Positions 16,595 through 25,402 are shown, numbered from the stretch's first letter. The stretch is 64,000 bases of DNA from an uncultured Oscillospiraceae bacterium (GCA_900539425.1 UQBX01000004.1:62001-126000); one strand, 5' to 3'. The notes: a model not told the origin generated them from the sequence alone. A program made the numbers and translations.

Positions 16595-19500
16595 ATGAGC
16601 TATAAAAATCAGGGAGATTTATACCTTGAAGACAACATAAGCAAGTACCCGGCTATTGAATTGTTATGTAAATTGGGATATAAGTATATATCCCCTGAAG
16701 AGTGTATGTGCCAACGCGGCACGCTTTATAATGTACTGCTCAAAGATATATTAAGAAAGCAGTTAAACGCTATCAATCAATTTGAATTTGGCGGAATCAC
16801 TTATAAATTCACTTCGGATAATGTTGAAAGGGCAATTGAAGATCTTGATGAACCTCTTACAGACGGCCTTATCAGGACAAGTGAAAAAATATATGATGCA
16901 TTAATGCTTGGAAAAAGCTACCTTGAAAAATTAGCTGACGGGACTTCAAAAAGCTTCAACTTAAAATACATAGACTGGGAACATCCGGAAAATAATGTTT
17001 TTCATGTAACAGAAGAGTTTTCAGTTGATAGCTGGGACAAGCAGAAAAATGCACGTCCTGATATTGTACTTTTCATTAACGGTATTCCTTTTGGCGTGAT
17101 CGAGTGCAAATCTCCAACAGTTACCGAAGATCAGGCAATAGAGCAAATGATTCGTAATCAAGGTAAAAATTATATCCCACAGCTTTTCAAGTTCGCTCAA
17201 ATTGTTGTTGCAACAAATAAAAACTCATTAAAATATGCGACATGCGGTACAGGTAAAAATTTCTGGTGCGTGTGGCACGAACAATATACAAAATGGCAAG
17301 ACAAACTGATAAGTCAAAATATTGTAGGAAGAGAACCAACTGTTCAGGATCGAGGAATTGTTTCTCTTCTTACACCAGAAAGGCTTTTAAAACTCACAAA
17401 ATATTTCATTTTATATGATGCAAATATTAAAAAAATCTGTCGTTATCAGCAGTTCTTTGCAGTTGAGGAAATTATTAAAACAATTAATACAAACGATGCT
17501 GCCGGCAATCGTCAAGGTGGTGTTATTTGGCATACTCAGGGAAGCGGCAAATCGCTTACTATGGTAATGGTAGCTAAATATATTCTTGAAGAAATGAGCA
17601 GTTGTAATCCAAGAGTTATAATTGTCACCGATCGAAAAGAGTTAGATAAACAGATTGCAAAAACATTCCTTCACACGAGGCTGTCCCCGGCAAGAGCCAC
17701 AAGCGGAAAGCATCTAATTGAGCTGATCAACAATGGTAGCGCTGATGTGATAACTTCAGTTATTAATAAGTTTAACACTGTGGAAAACAGCGGCCTTAAT
17801 AACCTTTCCAGGGATATTTTTGTACTTGTAGATGAGAGTCACCGATCCAACTACGGATCTCTGGCAGCTAAAATGCGCACTGTATTTCCGAACGCCTGTT
17901 ATATAGGTTTTACAGGTACTCCATTAATGAAGAGTGAAAAAAACACAATGGCTAAATTCGGAAAGCTTATACATAAATATACAATAAAAGATGGCGTTGA
18001 CGATAAAGCTATAGTTCCTTTGATTTACGAAGGTAAATTCGTAGAGCAGAATGTTGATGAAAAAAACATCGATTTATGGTTTGATCAAGTAACAAAAAGG
18101 CTTACAGATGCCCAAAAAGCAGACTTAAGAGCAAAATGGAGCAGTATAAAAAAGCTCACTTCAACAGATGCCAGAATTAAAAGAATTGCACTTGACATAA
18201 ATCAGCATTTTCTTGAGGGTTACAAAAACACCGGATTTAAAGCTATGTTGGCTTGTAATTATAAAAAAGATGCAATTCGTTATCAAAAATGTTTCGAAGA
18301 ATTTGGTGATTTAGTCACAGCTGTTGTAATCTCTGCTCCGGATATGAGAGAAGGCAGTACGGATGTTGATGAAAGTACAGATGATCTCGTTGTTTCATTC
18401 TGGAACAAAATGATTAATCAGTATGGTAATGCAGATGATTACGAAGAAACCATTAAAAACAAGTTTATTGATGGCGAAATTGATATACTTATTGTTTGTA
18501 GTAAACTGCTTACAGGATTCGATGCACCAAGGACGCAAGTACTCTACATAGACAAAGAGCTTAAAGATCACAGCTTACTCCAAGCAATAGCAAGAACTAA
18601 CCGTTTGTTTGACGGCAAAGATTTTGGCTTGATTGTTGATTACCGTGGATTAATTAACGAATTAGACTCGGCAATGGAAGTCTACAGTGGCGCAGGCCTG
18701 GAAAATTTTGATACTGAAGACATGAAAGGCACAATTGTAGACATAATGGCTTGTGTAAGCCGTTTGAGAGAAGCATATTCGCATATTTGTGATGTGTTTG
18801 CACCTGTAAAGAACAAAAAGGATACAGAAGAAACTGAACTTTATCTTGCGGATGAAAAAATCCGCGGAGAATTTTATGATGCTCTTTGTGTATTCGGTCG
18901 TGCTCTCACAGCTGTTGTCAATTCTGAAAAAGCATATGCGGCTTTTGACAAAGAAGAAATAAATAAATACAAGTCTTCATTCGTTTTCTATTCAAAACTT
19001 CGCCGAAGCGTAAAAATAAGATATGCCGATGCAATTGATAATAGAGAGTATGAGAAGCAAATGCAAAATTTGCTTGATACGCATTTGTCTGTAAAAGACA
19101 TAAAACAAATCACCAATCCGGTTGATATTCTTAACGAAGGTGAACTCGAAAAAGAACTCGAAGAGTTGGGCTCAATGCGTTCTAAAGCTGATTCAATTGT
19201 GTCTCATATGACAAGAAGTATTAAAGCAAATCGTGACGAAAATCCCGCATACTATGACAGTTTTTCAAATCGAATCAAGCAGGCACTCGAGGACTATAAG
19301 AACAGAGTCATCTCTGAGGCAGAATATCTTGATAAAATGAAGTCAATTATGGCAGATTATCGGAAAGGCAATGCCAACATAACATATCCCGAAAAGATAA
19401 AAGGAAATGTTCATGCACAAGCATTCTATGGCGTTATAGCTGCTATCATTGATGATAAAATTAATATTAATGAAAATATTGACATCATTTCAGACATAGC

Positions 19501-19699
19501 TCTTGAAGTAACATCAATTATCCAAAAACATGACACCGTTGACTGGCAAACGAATAAAGAAATACACAATAAAATTGCTCAAGAAATAGATGATTTGTTT
19601 TATAGGCTTGAAAAAGAGCAAAATTTTGTAATTGACTTTGACACGATTGACAAAATTATTGAAAATGTCATTACTGTAGCATTAAGGAGATTCAAATGA
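16595..19699 (+). CDS. hsdR: Type I restriction enzyme R subunit
   Basis: A 1034-residue motor and nuclease subunit that translocates and cuts unmethylated DNA. Near residues 155-172 is the PD-(D/E)xK nuclease core (RPDIVLFINGIPFGVIECKS). The helicase motor has HTQGSGKSLTM (near 313), VDESHRS (near 412), GFTGTPL and LLTGFDAPRT. All key residues are present. It starts 4 nt after the membrane protein, and its stop overlaps the metalloprotease start (ATGA). Confidence 0.96.
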   Translation: MSYKNQGDLYLEDNISKYPAIELLCKLGYKYISPEECMCQRGTLYNVLLKDILRKQLNAINQFEFGGITYKFTSDNVERAIEDLDEPLTDGLIRTSEKIYDALMLGKSYLEKLADGTSKSFNLKYIDWEHPENNVFHVTEEFSVDSWDKQKNARPDIVLFINGIPFGVIECKSPTVTEDQAIEQMIRNQGKNYIPQLFKFAQIVVATNKNSLKYATCGTGKNFWCVWHEQYTKWQDKLISQNIVGREPTVQDRGIVSLLTPERLLKLTKYFILYDANIKKICRYQQFFAVEEIIKTINTNDAAGNRQGGVIWHTQGSGKSLTMVMVAKYILEEMSSCNPRVIIVTDRKELDKQIAKTFLHTRLSPARATSGKHLIELINNGSADVITSVINKFNTVENSGLNNLSRDIFVLVDESHRSNYGSLAAKMRTVFPNACYIGFTGTPLMKSEKNTMAKFGKLIHKYTIKDGVDDKAIVPLIYEGKFVEQNVDEKNIDLWFDQVTKRLTDAQKADLRAKWSSIKKLTSTDARIKRIALDINQHFLEGYKNTGFKAMLACNYKKDAIRYQKCFEEFGDLVTAVVISAPDMREGSTDVDESTDDLVVSFWNKMINQYGNADDYEETIKNKFIDGEIDILIVCSKLLTGFDAPRTQVLYIDKELKDHSLLQAIARTNRLFDGKDFGLIVDYRGLINELDSAMEVYSGAGLENFDTEDMKGTIVDIMACVSRLREAYSHICDVFAPVKNKKDTEETELYLADEKIRGEFYDALCVFGRALTAVVNSEKAYAAFDKEEINKYKSSFVFYSKLRRSVKIRYADAIDNREYEKQMQNLLDTHLSVKDIKQITNPVDILNEGELEKELEELGSMRSKADSIVSHMTRSIKANRDENPAYYDSFSNRIKQALEDYKNRVISEAEYLDKMKSIMADYRKGNANITYPEKIKGNVHAQAFYGVIAAIIDDKININENIDIISDIALEVTSIIQKHDTVDWQTNKEIHNKIAQEIDDLFYRLEKEQNFVIDFDTIDKIIENVITVALRRFK

Positions 19700-20415
19700 C
19701 GAACGAAATCATCTTGAACGGACAAAAAATTAATTATGAATTTTTAAGAAAAGATGTAAAAAACATTAATATAAGAATAAAAGCAGATCAGACTATACAT
19801 GTTTCTGCTAATTATTCTGTTCCACAAAAGGTTATTGATGAGCTACTCGAATCAAAAGCGGATTATATTCTTGGCGCTTTGAAAAAATATAAAGAAAAGG
19901 CAGAATATGCCCCAAAACCTAAAGAATATATTGACGGAGAAACATTTTTGTATCTTGGTCACGAACTTAGACTTTTAGTAAAACAGGGGGGCAAAAATCA
20001 TGTATCCGTCAAAGGCAATTTTTTGGTTCTAACAGTCAAGGACTCTTCAAACTTTTTTCTAAAAAAAAGGTGCATTGATAATTGGTATAAATCCGCTTGT
20101 AAAGACGCAATAGAAGCAACTTGTGAAAATGTTTATCCTAAGTTTAAAAAATACGGCGTAACCTATCCTCAACTGAAATTCAGGAACATGGTTTCCCGTT
20201 GGGGAAGCTGTCAGCCAAAAAGAGGATCTCTGACTTTTAATATTTCACTAGTTGAAGCTCCGATGTCATGTATTGAGTATGTAGTTACACATGAATTCAC
20301 GCACTTTCTTCATCCTAATCATTCGAAAAACTTTTACCAAACACTGTCAATGTTTATGCCAGACTGGAAAGATCGAAAAAATATTCTCGAAAGAAATAGC
20401 ACATATTTGTATTAA
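19696..20415 (+). CDS. SprT/YgjP-type zinc metalloprotease
   Basis: A 239-residue DUF45-type protein with the zinc-binding HEFTH motif (near 198), a downstream His in LHPNHSKNF, and the typical MVSRWGSCQPKRGSLTFN block. Such genes very often sit at the end of type I restriction operons, but their role there is not settled. Translation is coupled to hsdR by an ATGA overlap. Confidence 0.9.
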   Translation: MTNEIILNGQKINYEFLRKDVKNINIRIKADQTIHVSANYSVPQKVIDELLESKADYILGALKKYKEKAEYAPKPKEYIDGETFLYLGHELRLLVKQGGKNHVSVKGNFLVLTVKDSSNFFLKKRCIDNWYKSACKDAIEATCENVYPKFKKYGVTYPQLKFRNMVSRWGSCQPKRGSLTFNISLVEAPMSCIEYVVTHEFTHFLHPNHSKNFYQTLSMFMPDWKDRKNILERNSTYLY

Positions 20416-20503
20416 GTTTGTTTGTTTATGCTATTTGATAGGAGCCTATATTTAACTGGTGTTAAAATATTGTTGCTTATTTAAAATAACATCTGGATAT
20501 TGA

Positions 20504-20541
20504 AACTCCTTTGTGGTATAAGTGTGTACTGCAAAGGAGTT
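20504..20541 (+). promoter_or_regulatory. Hairpin containing the ribosome site of DUF6809 gene 2
   Basis: AACTCCTTTGTGGTA pairs over 15 bp with TACTGCAAAGGAGTT around an 8-nt loop; the 3' arm holds AAAGGAG and ends 6 nt before the ATG. Compared with copy 1 at 8310-8347 the loop has changed twice and the stem once (G to A opposite U), keeping the pair. Confidence 0.7.
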
Positions 20542-20547
20542 GATTTT

Positions 20548-20799
20548 ATGCCAATGCTTAAAGAGTTATGGTATGGAAATATAAATCCGAGTGAGGATAA
20601 AGAAGTATCTGATGATGAAAAAGAATTAGTTGAACTGATGGCAAGGCATCAGGAGTATCTAACATCAACACTTAAGGATAAAGAACTTGAAGAGTTCAAG
20701 AAATATGTTGAATGTGTTGACGAGTACACTTCCCTGGTTGAATGTCAGGCGTTTGAAATTGGATTTAAGTTAGCGGTTAGGTTATTAACCGAATTATAA
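20548..20799 (+). CDS. DUF6809-type small acidic protein, copy 2
   Basis: 83 residues (MPMLKELWYGNINPSED at the start, CQAFEIGFKLAVRLL at the end), a paralogue of the 8354-8602 gene. The ATG at 20548 follows AAAGGAG inside a conserved hairpin. A strong terminator follows. It closes the defence cargo on the right, before the mobilization genes. Confidence 0.82.
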   Translation: MPMLKELWYGNINPSEDKEVSDDEKELVELMARHQEYLTSTLKDKELEEFKKYVECVDEYTSLVECQAFEIGFKLAVRLLTEL

Positions 20800-20828
20800 A
20801 TTGAATTAAATGCTACTTGCATATGAAT

Positions 20829-20864
20829 AGCAGTTTCTCAATTAAGAGAAACTGCTATTTTTTG
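20829..20864 (+). terminator. Terminator after DUF6809 gene 2
   Basis: AGCAGTTTCTC and GAGAAACTGCT, 11-bp perfect stem with loop AATTAA, followed by ATTTTTTG. Confidence 0.85.
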
Positions 20865-21342
20865 TTTTCAAAACAGTTGTGCAAAGTGCTGAAAATAAAA
20901 AAGATGTATCTTTGGAAGATACATAATTAATGGATAAAAAGTGTTGGTTTGTGTCAAAGAGGTTTAATGAATAGTTATGGCTAAACAAGGTTATTAATTT
21001 AACTACTACATATTGTTTATGCAAGTTGATACAGTAACCTCGAAATGTATCTTCTGAAGATGCACGCAATATTAAAAAATCTGTTATCTTTTTTGTGATA
21101 AAAAAATTTGGCTCAAAAGAGTAAAAAAGTGTGCAAGGATAAGTGAGAGGATTATTTTAAAAATGGCTTAAAGGTATTTGTTTAACGGCTAAATATATGG
21201 AGGCGTATGTAAATATTTTGTAAATAAAATTGAAACACCCTCATTTTTTGCCGTTTTCGCGGCTATATAGTGAAGGGGTTTTTAAAAAAGTTTGGCTCAA
21301 AAGGCTTAAAAAGTGTGCAAGGGTAAGTGAGGAAGTGAATTT
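20865..21342. repeat. Repeat-rich leader before the HTH gene
   Basis: No gene. It holds two related palindromes: ATGTATCTT-TGG-AAGATACAT at 20904-20924 and the imperfect ATGTATCTT-CTG-AAGATGCAC at 21045-21065. It also holds two 41-bp direct repeats at 21107-21147 and 21291-21331 differing at four positions (TTTGGCTCAAAAG, AAGTGTGCAAGG, TAAGTGAG in common). The second repeat ends in the ribosome site of the HTH gene. The first is likewise followed by a GAGAGG box and an ATG, but that frame stops after two codons. Confidence 0.65.
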
Positions 21343-21624
21343 ATGAATAAACAAAAAGTCAATTTCTTTCTTCTGCCTAATAGGATTTTTGACGAAGGCT
21401 TAACTCCCATGGAGTTTGTGGTGTACAGCTTTCTGTCAAGCAGAGGTGATGCTAAAGGAAAAAGTTATTATTCCGTTCCGAACATTGCAAAATACTGCGG
21501 TATGTGTGAGAACTCCTGCCGTAAAGCAATAAGAGGTCTTACTGAAAAAGGCTATGTTGATGTTTCGGAAAGGTATTTTGAAAATTCAAGGCAGAGTAAT
21601 CTGTATACGGTACACAAAATATGA
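21343..21624 (+). CDS. HTH_36-type winged helix protein
   Basis: 93 residues. LTPMEFVVYSFLSSR, SVPNIAKYCGMCENSCRKAI and LTEKGYVDVSERY form the winged-helix pattern seen in the N-terminal part of plasmid replication initiators and in small regulators of mobile elements. GAGGAAG precedes the ATG. With only one domain it is more likely a regulator than a complete initiator. It lies directly before the probable oriT and mobC. Confidence 0.75.
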   Translation: MNKQKVNFFLLPNRIFDEGLTPMEFVVYSFLSSRGDAKGKSYYSVPNIAKYCGMCENSCRKAIRGLTEKGYVDVSERYFENSRQSNLYTVHKI

Positions 21625-21764
21625 ACCACCGCCGGTTCAGCAAACGGTGACAAACAATTAAAAGTCTTTGGAGTGAAAAAACAAAAGTAATCGTGCTGAT
21701 TATTAAAACACGAATTTGAGCCGTTTAAGGCGGTATTCTCAAAGGTTAAAACAATTAGAATAAA

Positions 21765-21909
21765 GGTGCTTTGCACCGCACTACATCAGTCAGCAACGCT
21801 GACTGTTAGGCGAGTTTCGTCTTTGTATTACGCCACGGCGCAAAACAAAGACATTTGGGCTAAGCCCAAACCCCTACTTACCTTTTCTTTGCGGAAAGAA
21901 AAGAGTAAG
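21765..21909 (+). other. oriT: Probable oriT: cluster of five hairpins before mobC
   Basis: Between the HTH gene and mobC are GGTGC-TTT-GCACC (21765-21777), CAGTCAGC-AAC-GCTGACTG (21787-21805), GTCTTTGT...ACAAAGAC (21819-21852), TTTGGGC-TAA-GCCCAAA (21854-21870) and CTTACCTTTTCTTT...AAAGAAAAGAGTAAG (21877-21909). Origins of transfer usually lie just upstream of the relaxosome genes and are rich in inverted repeats. The nick site cannot be assigned by eye. Confidence 0.6.
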
Positions 21910-21947
21910 CCAAAAGAAACGAATTTTTAATAATGAAAGGAGATATT

Positions 21948-22259
21948 TTGAAAGAAGATAACAGAACAGAAATTTTAAATTTCAGGGTAACAAAAGCAGA
22001 AAAAGAATTGATAGAGATGTATGCAAGCACCAAGTATAAAAGCATTGCTCCCTATCTTCGTGACTGTGCTTTGCACAAAGAAATCAAAATCATCAATGGC
22101 ATTGAAGAGGTTGAATATGAGTTAAGACGAATAGGAAACAATCTCAATCAGCTGACAAGAACAGTCAATTCAGGAATGTGTAATGCAATTGATTTAAAAG
22201 AAATGCGACAGGAGGTGGCAAAGGTATGGCAATTATTAAGTTCACTTCAGGGAAAATAA
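21948..22259 (+). CDS. mobC: MobC relaxosome accessory protein
   Basis: About 103 residues with an RHH-like N-terminus (ILNFRVTKAEKELIEMYA) and the MobC core ELRRIGNNLNQLTRTVNSG. It binds near oriT and helps the relaxase open the strands. AAAGGAG is best placed for a TTG start at 21948; an ATG at 21933 lies upstream of that ribosome site. It overlaps mobA by 34 nt. Confidence 0.88.
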   Translation: MKEDNRTEILNFRVTKAEKELIEMYASTKYKSIAPYLRDCALHKEIKIINGIEEVEYELRRIGNNLNQLTRTVNSGMCNAIDLKEMRQEVAKVWQLLSSLQGK

Positions 22260-23203
22260 ATCCGAGAACTGTCATCAATTATGTGTGCAACAAAGAAAAA
22301 ACCACTGATAAACTTATCAGCGGTAAAGACTGTATGCCGGAAAGCTGCGAGTATGAATTCGCAGAAGTTAAAAAAGCGTTCGGAAAAACTGACGGCAGAA
22401 CTTACTACCATATGATACAATCCTTCTTTCCTGATGACAGGATAACTCCTGAACAGGCACACGAGGTTGGACTGCAAATGGCAGAATTGTTTGAAGGTTA
22501 TCAGGTGCTTGTAGTCACTCACACCAACAAAGCTCACATACATAATCATCTTGTAATAAACAGTGTGAACTTTGAAAACGGAAAGAAGCTGACTATTTCT
22601 AATCAGGAACTTGAAGAAATTAAAAATTATTCAAACAGTATTTGCTTAAAAAGCGGCTGGGATGTTACTGAGGCAAAGACAAGAAGAAACAGAAATCCAA
22701 AATGGAAACAGATAATTATTGAAGACGCTCTCACTGCTATGGCTGAAAGTTACAGTATGGATGAGTACATTTCAAAATTAAAAGAGCTAGGCATTTATGT
22801 TTCATACAATTCCGACTACAAGTATATGACTTACAGTGATGCAGAGGGACACAAGTGCAGAGATGCAAAACTGTTTGATGAGAGGTTACTTAAGAAAAAT
22901 CTTGAACTTTATTTTGACTTAGGCGGAGCAGAAACTTTAATCGGAGATACAATTCTCGATTACGAAACGCCGAAATCAGGCAACTGTACTGACGGACTTA
23001 CGAATTTGATAACAAATTTCATCGACACGATACAGGCTGACGAAGAAGAATATGATGACACTTATTACATTCACGACATAATAAAGCTTGAGAAAATTGT
23101 TGAAAAAATGAGAGCGAGGGGTTCCAAAATCACAATTGCAAAACTAATAAAGATACTTAATTCAAAAACAGAACCGGAAGAAACCTATTATTTCGGTTGG
23201 TAA
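22226..23203 (+). CDS. mobA: MobA/VirD2-type relaxase, short form
   Basis: 325 residues. Nicks oriT and pilots the strand during conjugative mobilization. MAIIKFTSGKINPRTVINYV contains the candidate catalytic Tyr, and HIHNHLVINSVNFENGKKL is the metal-binding HxH motif III. Relaxases of this family are usually 400 residues or more, so the C-terminal part is short. No type IV secretion genes are present, so the element needs a helper. GGAGG lies 10 nt before the ATG. Confidence 0.92.
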   Translation: MAIIKFTSGKINPRTVINYVCNKEKTTDKLISGKDCMPESCEYEFAEVKKAFGKTDGRTYYHMIQSFFPDDRITPEQAHEVGLQMAELFEGYQVLVVTHTNKAHIHNHLVINSVNFENGKKLTISNQELEEIKNYSNSICLKSGWDVTEAKTRRNRNPKWKQIIIEDALTAMAESYSMDEYISKLKELGIYVSYNSDYKYMTYSDAEGHKCRDAKLFDERLLKKNLELYFDLGGAETLIGDTILDYETPKSGNCTDGLTNLITNFIDTIQADEEEYDDTYYIHDIIKLEKIVEKMRARGSKITIAKLIKILNSKTEPEETYYFGW

Positions 23204-23219
23204 TTTAGGAGGTTTACAT

Positions 23220-23411
23220 ATGAATAATGAAAATAAAAATGACGAGTTTGTATTTTTAACGCCAATGGATGTGGCAAAAATAATCGGATGTTCAGTACCT
23301 ACTGCAAGAAAACTTTTCTACCGTGATGATTTTCCTGCCATTAAAGTAGGTAAAAATCTCAAGGTACTAAAATCAGAATTTATAAAATGGTGCAGTGAAA
23401 GGAGAATGTAA
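23220..23411 (+). CDS. xis: Excisionase-type HTH protein
   Basis: 63 residues of the MerR-like excisionase family: FLTPMDVAKIIGCSVPTARK, then FPAIKVGKNLKVLKSEFIKW. TAGGAGG precedes the ATG. Such proteins bind arm sites and push integrases toward excision. It lies 17 nt after mobA and at the opposite end of the element from int. Confidence 0.85.
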   Translation: MNNENKNDEFVFLTPMDVAKIIGCSVPTARKLFYRDDFPAIKVGKNLKVLKSEFIKWCSERRM

Positions 23412-23635
23412 ACTTGAATTATTTACCTCTAATTATGATTGTCAGAAAAAACAAAAAGCTCAAACGAATGAGTAAGAAATTTTGAGGATAACCTCATCAT
23501 TAGCAGAGATGATAATATAATCTGTTATTTCACTTGCAAGACTTTTTCTTCAGTTGTGTTATTGATTAATATAATGTATAATTAGCTTGATGTACAATAT
23601 CAGACACATCAGTAAATACTAGGTGGTTGGTTACT

Positions 23636-24688
23636 ATGATAAAGCCTGAAAAGTTGAATAGAGGAGATAAAATTGCAGTTGTCAGTTTATCGTGGGGTGG
23701 ACTTGGTGATGAAGCTCTTATTCATAAATTTCATATTGCCAAAGAAAGATTAGAAAATGATTTTGGCTTGGAAGTTGTTGTAATGCCACATACTTTGAGT
23801 GGCTCTGAATATGTATATAATCACCCTGAAGATAGAGCTAAAGATTTAATGGATGCTTTTTTAGATAAAACTATCAAAGGCATTTTTTGTGCAATAGGCG
23901 GAGATGACACAATAAGAACATTACCATACATTGATTTTGAAATCATTAGAAATAATCCAAAAATCTTTATGGGATATTCAGATACTACCATTAACCACTT
24001 TATGATGAATAAGTCAGGCTTGGTTTCATATTACGGTCCGTCTGTAATGTGCGAATTCGGTGAATATGTAAAAATGTTTGATTACACAATCGAGGCGGTT
24101 AAAAGTATATTGTTTGAAGATTCTACTAACTACGAAATTGTATCAAGTGAATATTGGTCTGATAAGTGGGTTCCTTGGTCTGAAAAGAACAGAAAAGTTT
24201 CAAGAAAAAAAGTTAAGGAAGTTCACGGATATGAAGTGTTGCAAGGAAAAGGCGTGATTCACGGTGTGGTTTTGGGCGGATGTATTGATGTATTTCCAAT
24301 GATGATAGGAACAGAAATATGGGTTTCAAAAAGCGGTTGGACGAATAAGATATTATTGATTGAAACAAGCGAGGATAAAATATCACCTGACCTTTTGAAA
24401 TATTATCTAAGGAATTTAGGTGCTCAGGGGATTTTTGATGTTATCAAAGGAATAATTGTAGGCAAACCCATTGATGAAAAATACTATGAGGAGTATAAAG
24501 ACATATACTCAAAGGTTATGAAGGAATATAACCATTCTGACTTACCGATTTTATATAACATTAATATTGGTCACGCATTTTCAACAGGTATTATGCCTTT
24601 GGGTGTTGATATAGAAATTGATTTAGATAACAGAAAAATAAAATTGTTGGAATCTGCCACAAGCAATAAAAATCCCATTGCAATATAG
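23636..24688 (+). CDS. S66-family serine peptidase (LD-carboxypeptidase / MccF-like)
   Basis: 350 residues. KIAVVSLSWGGLGDE at the N-terminus, AIGGDDTIRTLPYIDFEII and FMGYSDTTINHF (nucleophile region) match the S66 fold; the length and these blocks fit the MccF-like branch, which can give resistance to microcin C-type nucleotide peptides, rather than the shorter murein LD-carboxypeptidase. The ATG at 23636 follows AGGTGG; a TTG at 23627 is less likely. It stands alone and may be a passenger near the end of the mobile element. Confidence 0.88.
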   Translation: MIKPEKLNRGDKIAVVSLSWGGLGDEALIHKFHIAKERLENDFGLEVVVMPHTLSGSEYVYNHPEDRAKDLMDAFLDKTIKGIFCAIGGDDTIRTLPYIDFEIIRNNPKIFMGYSDTTINHFMMNKSGLVSYYGPSVMCEFGEYVKMFDYTIEAVKSILFEDSTNYEIVSSEYWSDKWVPWSEKNRKVSRKKVKEVHGYEVLQGKGVIHGVVLGGCIDVFPMMIGTEIWVSKSGWTNKILLIETSEDKISPDLLKYYLRNLGAQGIFDVIKGIIVGKPIDEKYYEEYKDIYSKVMKEYNHSDLPILYNINIGHAFSTGIMPLGVDIEIDLDNRKIKLLESATSNKNPIAI

Positions 24689-24738
24689 TATATATGAATT
24701 GATTTTGTAAAAATAGTGATGCAACTAGAGGTAAATAA

Positions 24739-24876
24739 ATGACAAAACAAGAAGTGATGGCAATAGTATATAATCACCTTGCTATTGTTTATAACTGCAA
24801 GTCTGATGATTTTACAAAAGACTGCATTATATTTACTATTGCAGAGAATACTGATGGTAATGAGATATGCCATTGA
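24739..24876 (+). pseudogene. Truncated GNAT acetyltransferase start
   Basis: 45 codons from an ATG with AGAGGTAAAT upstream: MTKQEVMAIVYNHLAI, YNCKSDDF and CIIFTIAEN match the N-terminus of a Clostridia GNAT family (EVMxxVxxxLAIDYNCxPDDF...VIFTEA). The frame ends at TGA where the family has more than 200 further residues, which are not found downstream. This looks like a deletion remnant between the S66 gene and tRNA-Pro. Confidence 0.6.
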
Positions 24877-24940
24877 GATGACATTCGGTTGGCATTCAAC
24901 CCATTTTAAGCAATCTCAAGTTATCTCAAGGTGAAAATGA

Positions 24941-24985
24941 AAAAGGCTCTAAGCCCCGATTTTAAGGGGTTTAGAGCCTTTTGGC
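24941..24985 (+). terminator. Terminator hairpin
   Basis: AAAAGGCTCTAAGCCCC pairs with GGGGTTTAGAGCCTTTT around a short loop, with T residues following. It works on the + strand for the S66 gene. Confidence 0.8.
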
Positions 24986-24990
24986 ATAAG

Positions 24991-25020
24991 AAAAAGACGG
25001 TTTAGAAAACCGTCTTTTTT
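24991..25020 (-). terminator. Terminator of tRNA-Pro
   Basis: AAAAAGACGGTTT and AAACCGTCTTTTTT form a 13-bp stem with loop AGA directly at the 3' end of the tRNA; T runs exist on both strands. Confidence 0.8.
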
Positions 25021-25097
25021 GGTCGAGGTGACAGGACTTGAACCTGCGGCATCCTGCTCCCAAAGCAGGCACTCTAGCCAAACTGAGTTACCCCTCG
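25020..25097 (-). tRNA. tRNA-Pro (anticodon TGG)
   Basis: Minus strand: acceptor CGAGGGG with CACCTCG (one G-A mismatch), D arm ACTC/GAGT, anticodon stem CCTGC/GCAGG with loop TTTGGGA giving TGG, T arm GCAGG-TTCAAGT-CCTGT, discriminator A and encoded CCA. Confidence 0.93.
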
Positions 25098-25339
25098 ATA
25101 AGATTGTTTAATTTTTTGCGGCTGCGCTCGGTTTTGCTTTGCTCGCCCGGCTTGTAATAACAGGGTTTATTAAGTGAAACCGAAGTTTGCAAGAAATATA
25201 ATAATATATGACGGGGGATTTGTCAAGCAACTGAGGAGATAAAACATTATAATTGCAGATTGTTTGTAAGAAAAAGCGGCAAAATGCAGTGCTTATGATC
25301 TTAAATACTTGCATATGAAACCACGTGCTTGAAATTTTC

Positions 25340-25368
25340 TTGCAATATGGCGGCTCAAAGGGTATTAT
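25340..25368 (+). promoter_or_regulatory. Promoter of the NAD salvage operon
   Basis: TTGCAA, 17-bp spacer, TATTAT, 34 nt before the nicotinamidase ATG. Nothing else is visible in the 305-nt gap after tRNA-Pro. Confidence 0.6.
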
Positions 25369-25402
25369 AATAGTGTGTTTAAATAATTAATGGGGTGTTT
25401 TA

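Noticed and set aside
1788..23603. CAATATCAG occurs at 1788-1796 and 23595-23603, near both presumed ends of the mobile element, as a possible att core.
   Set aside because: Nine bases in AT-rich DNA is close to chance, the flanks do not match, and no target site can be tested from the window.
25020..25097. tRNA-Pro as the integration site of the 1.8-23.4 kb element.
   Set aside because: No copy of the tRNA 3' end is present near the integrase, and an S66 gene and GNAT stub lie between.
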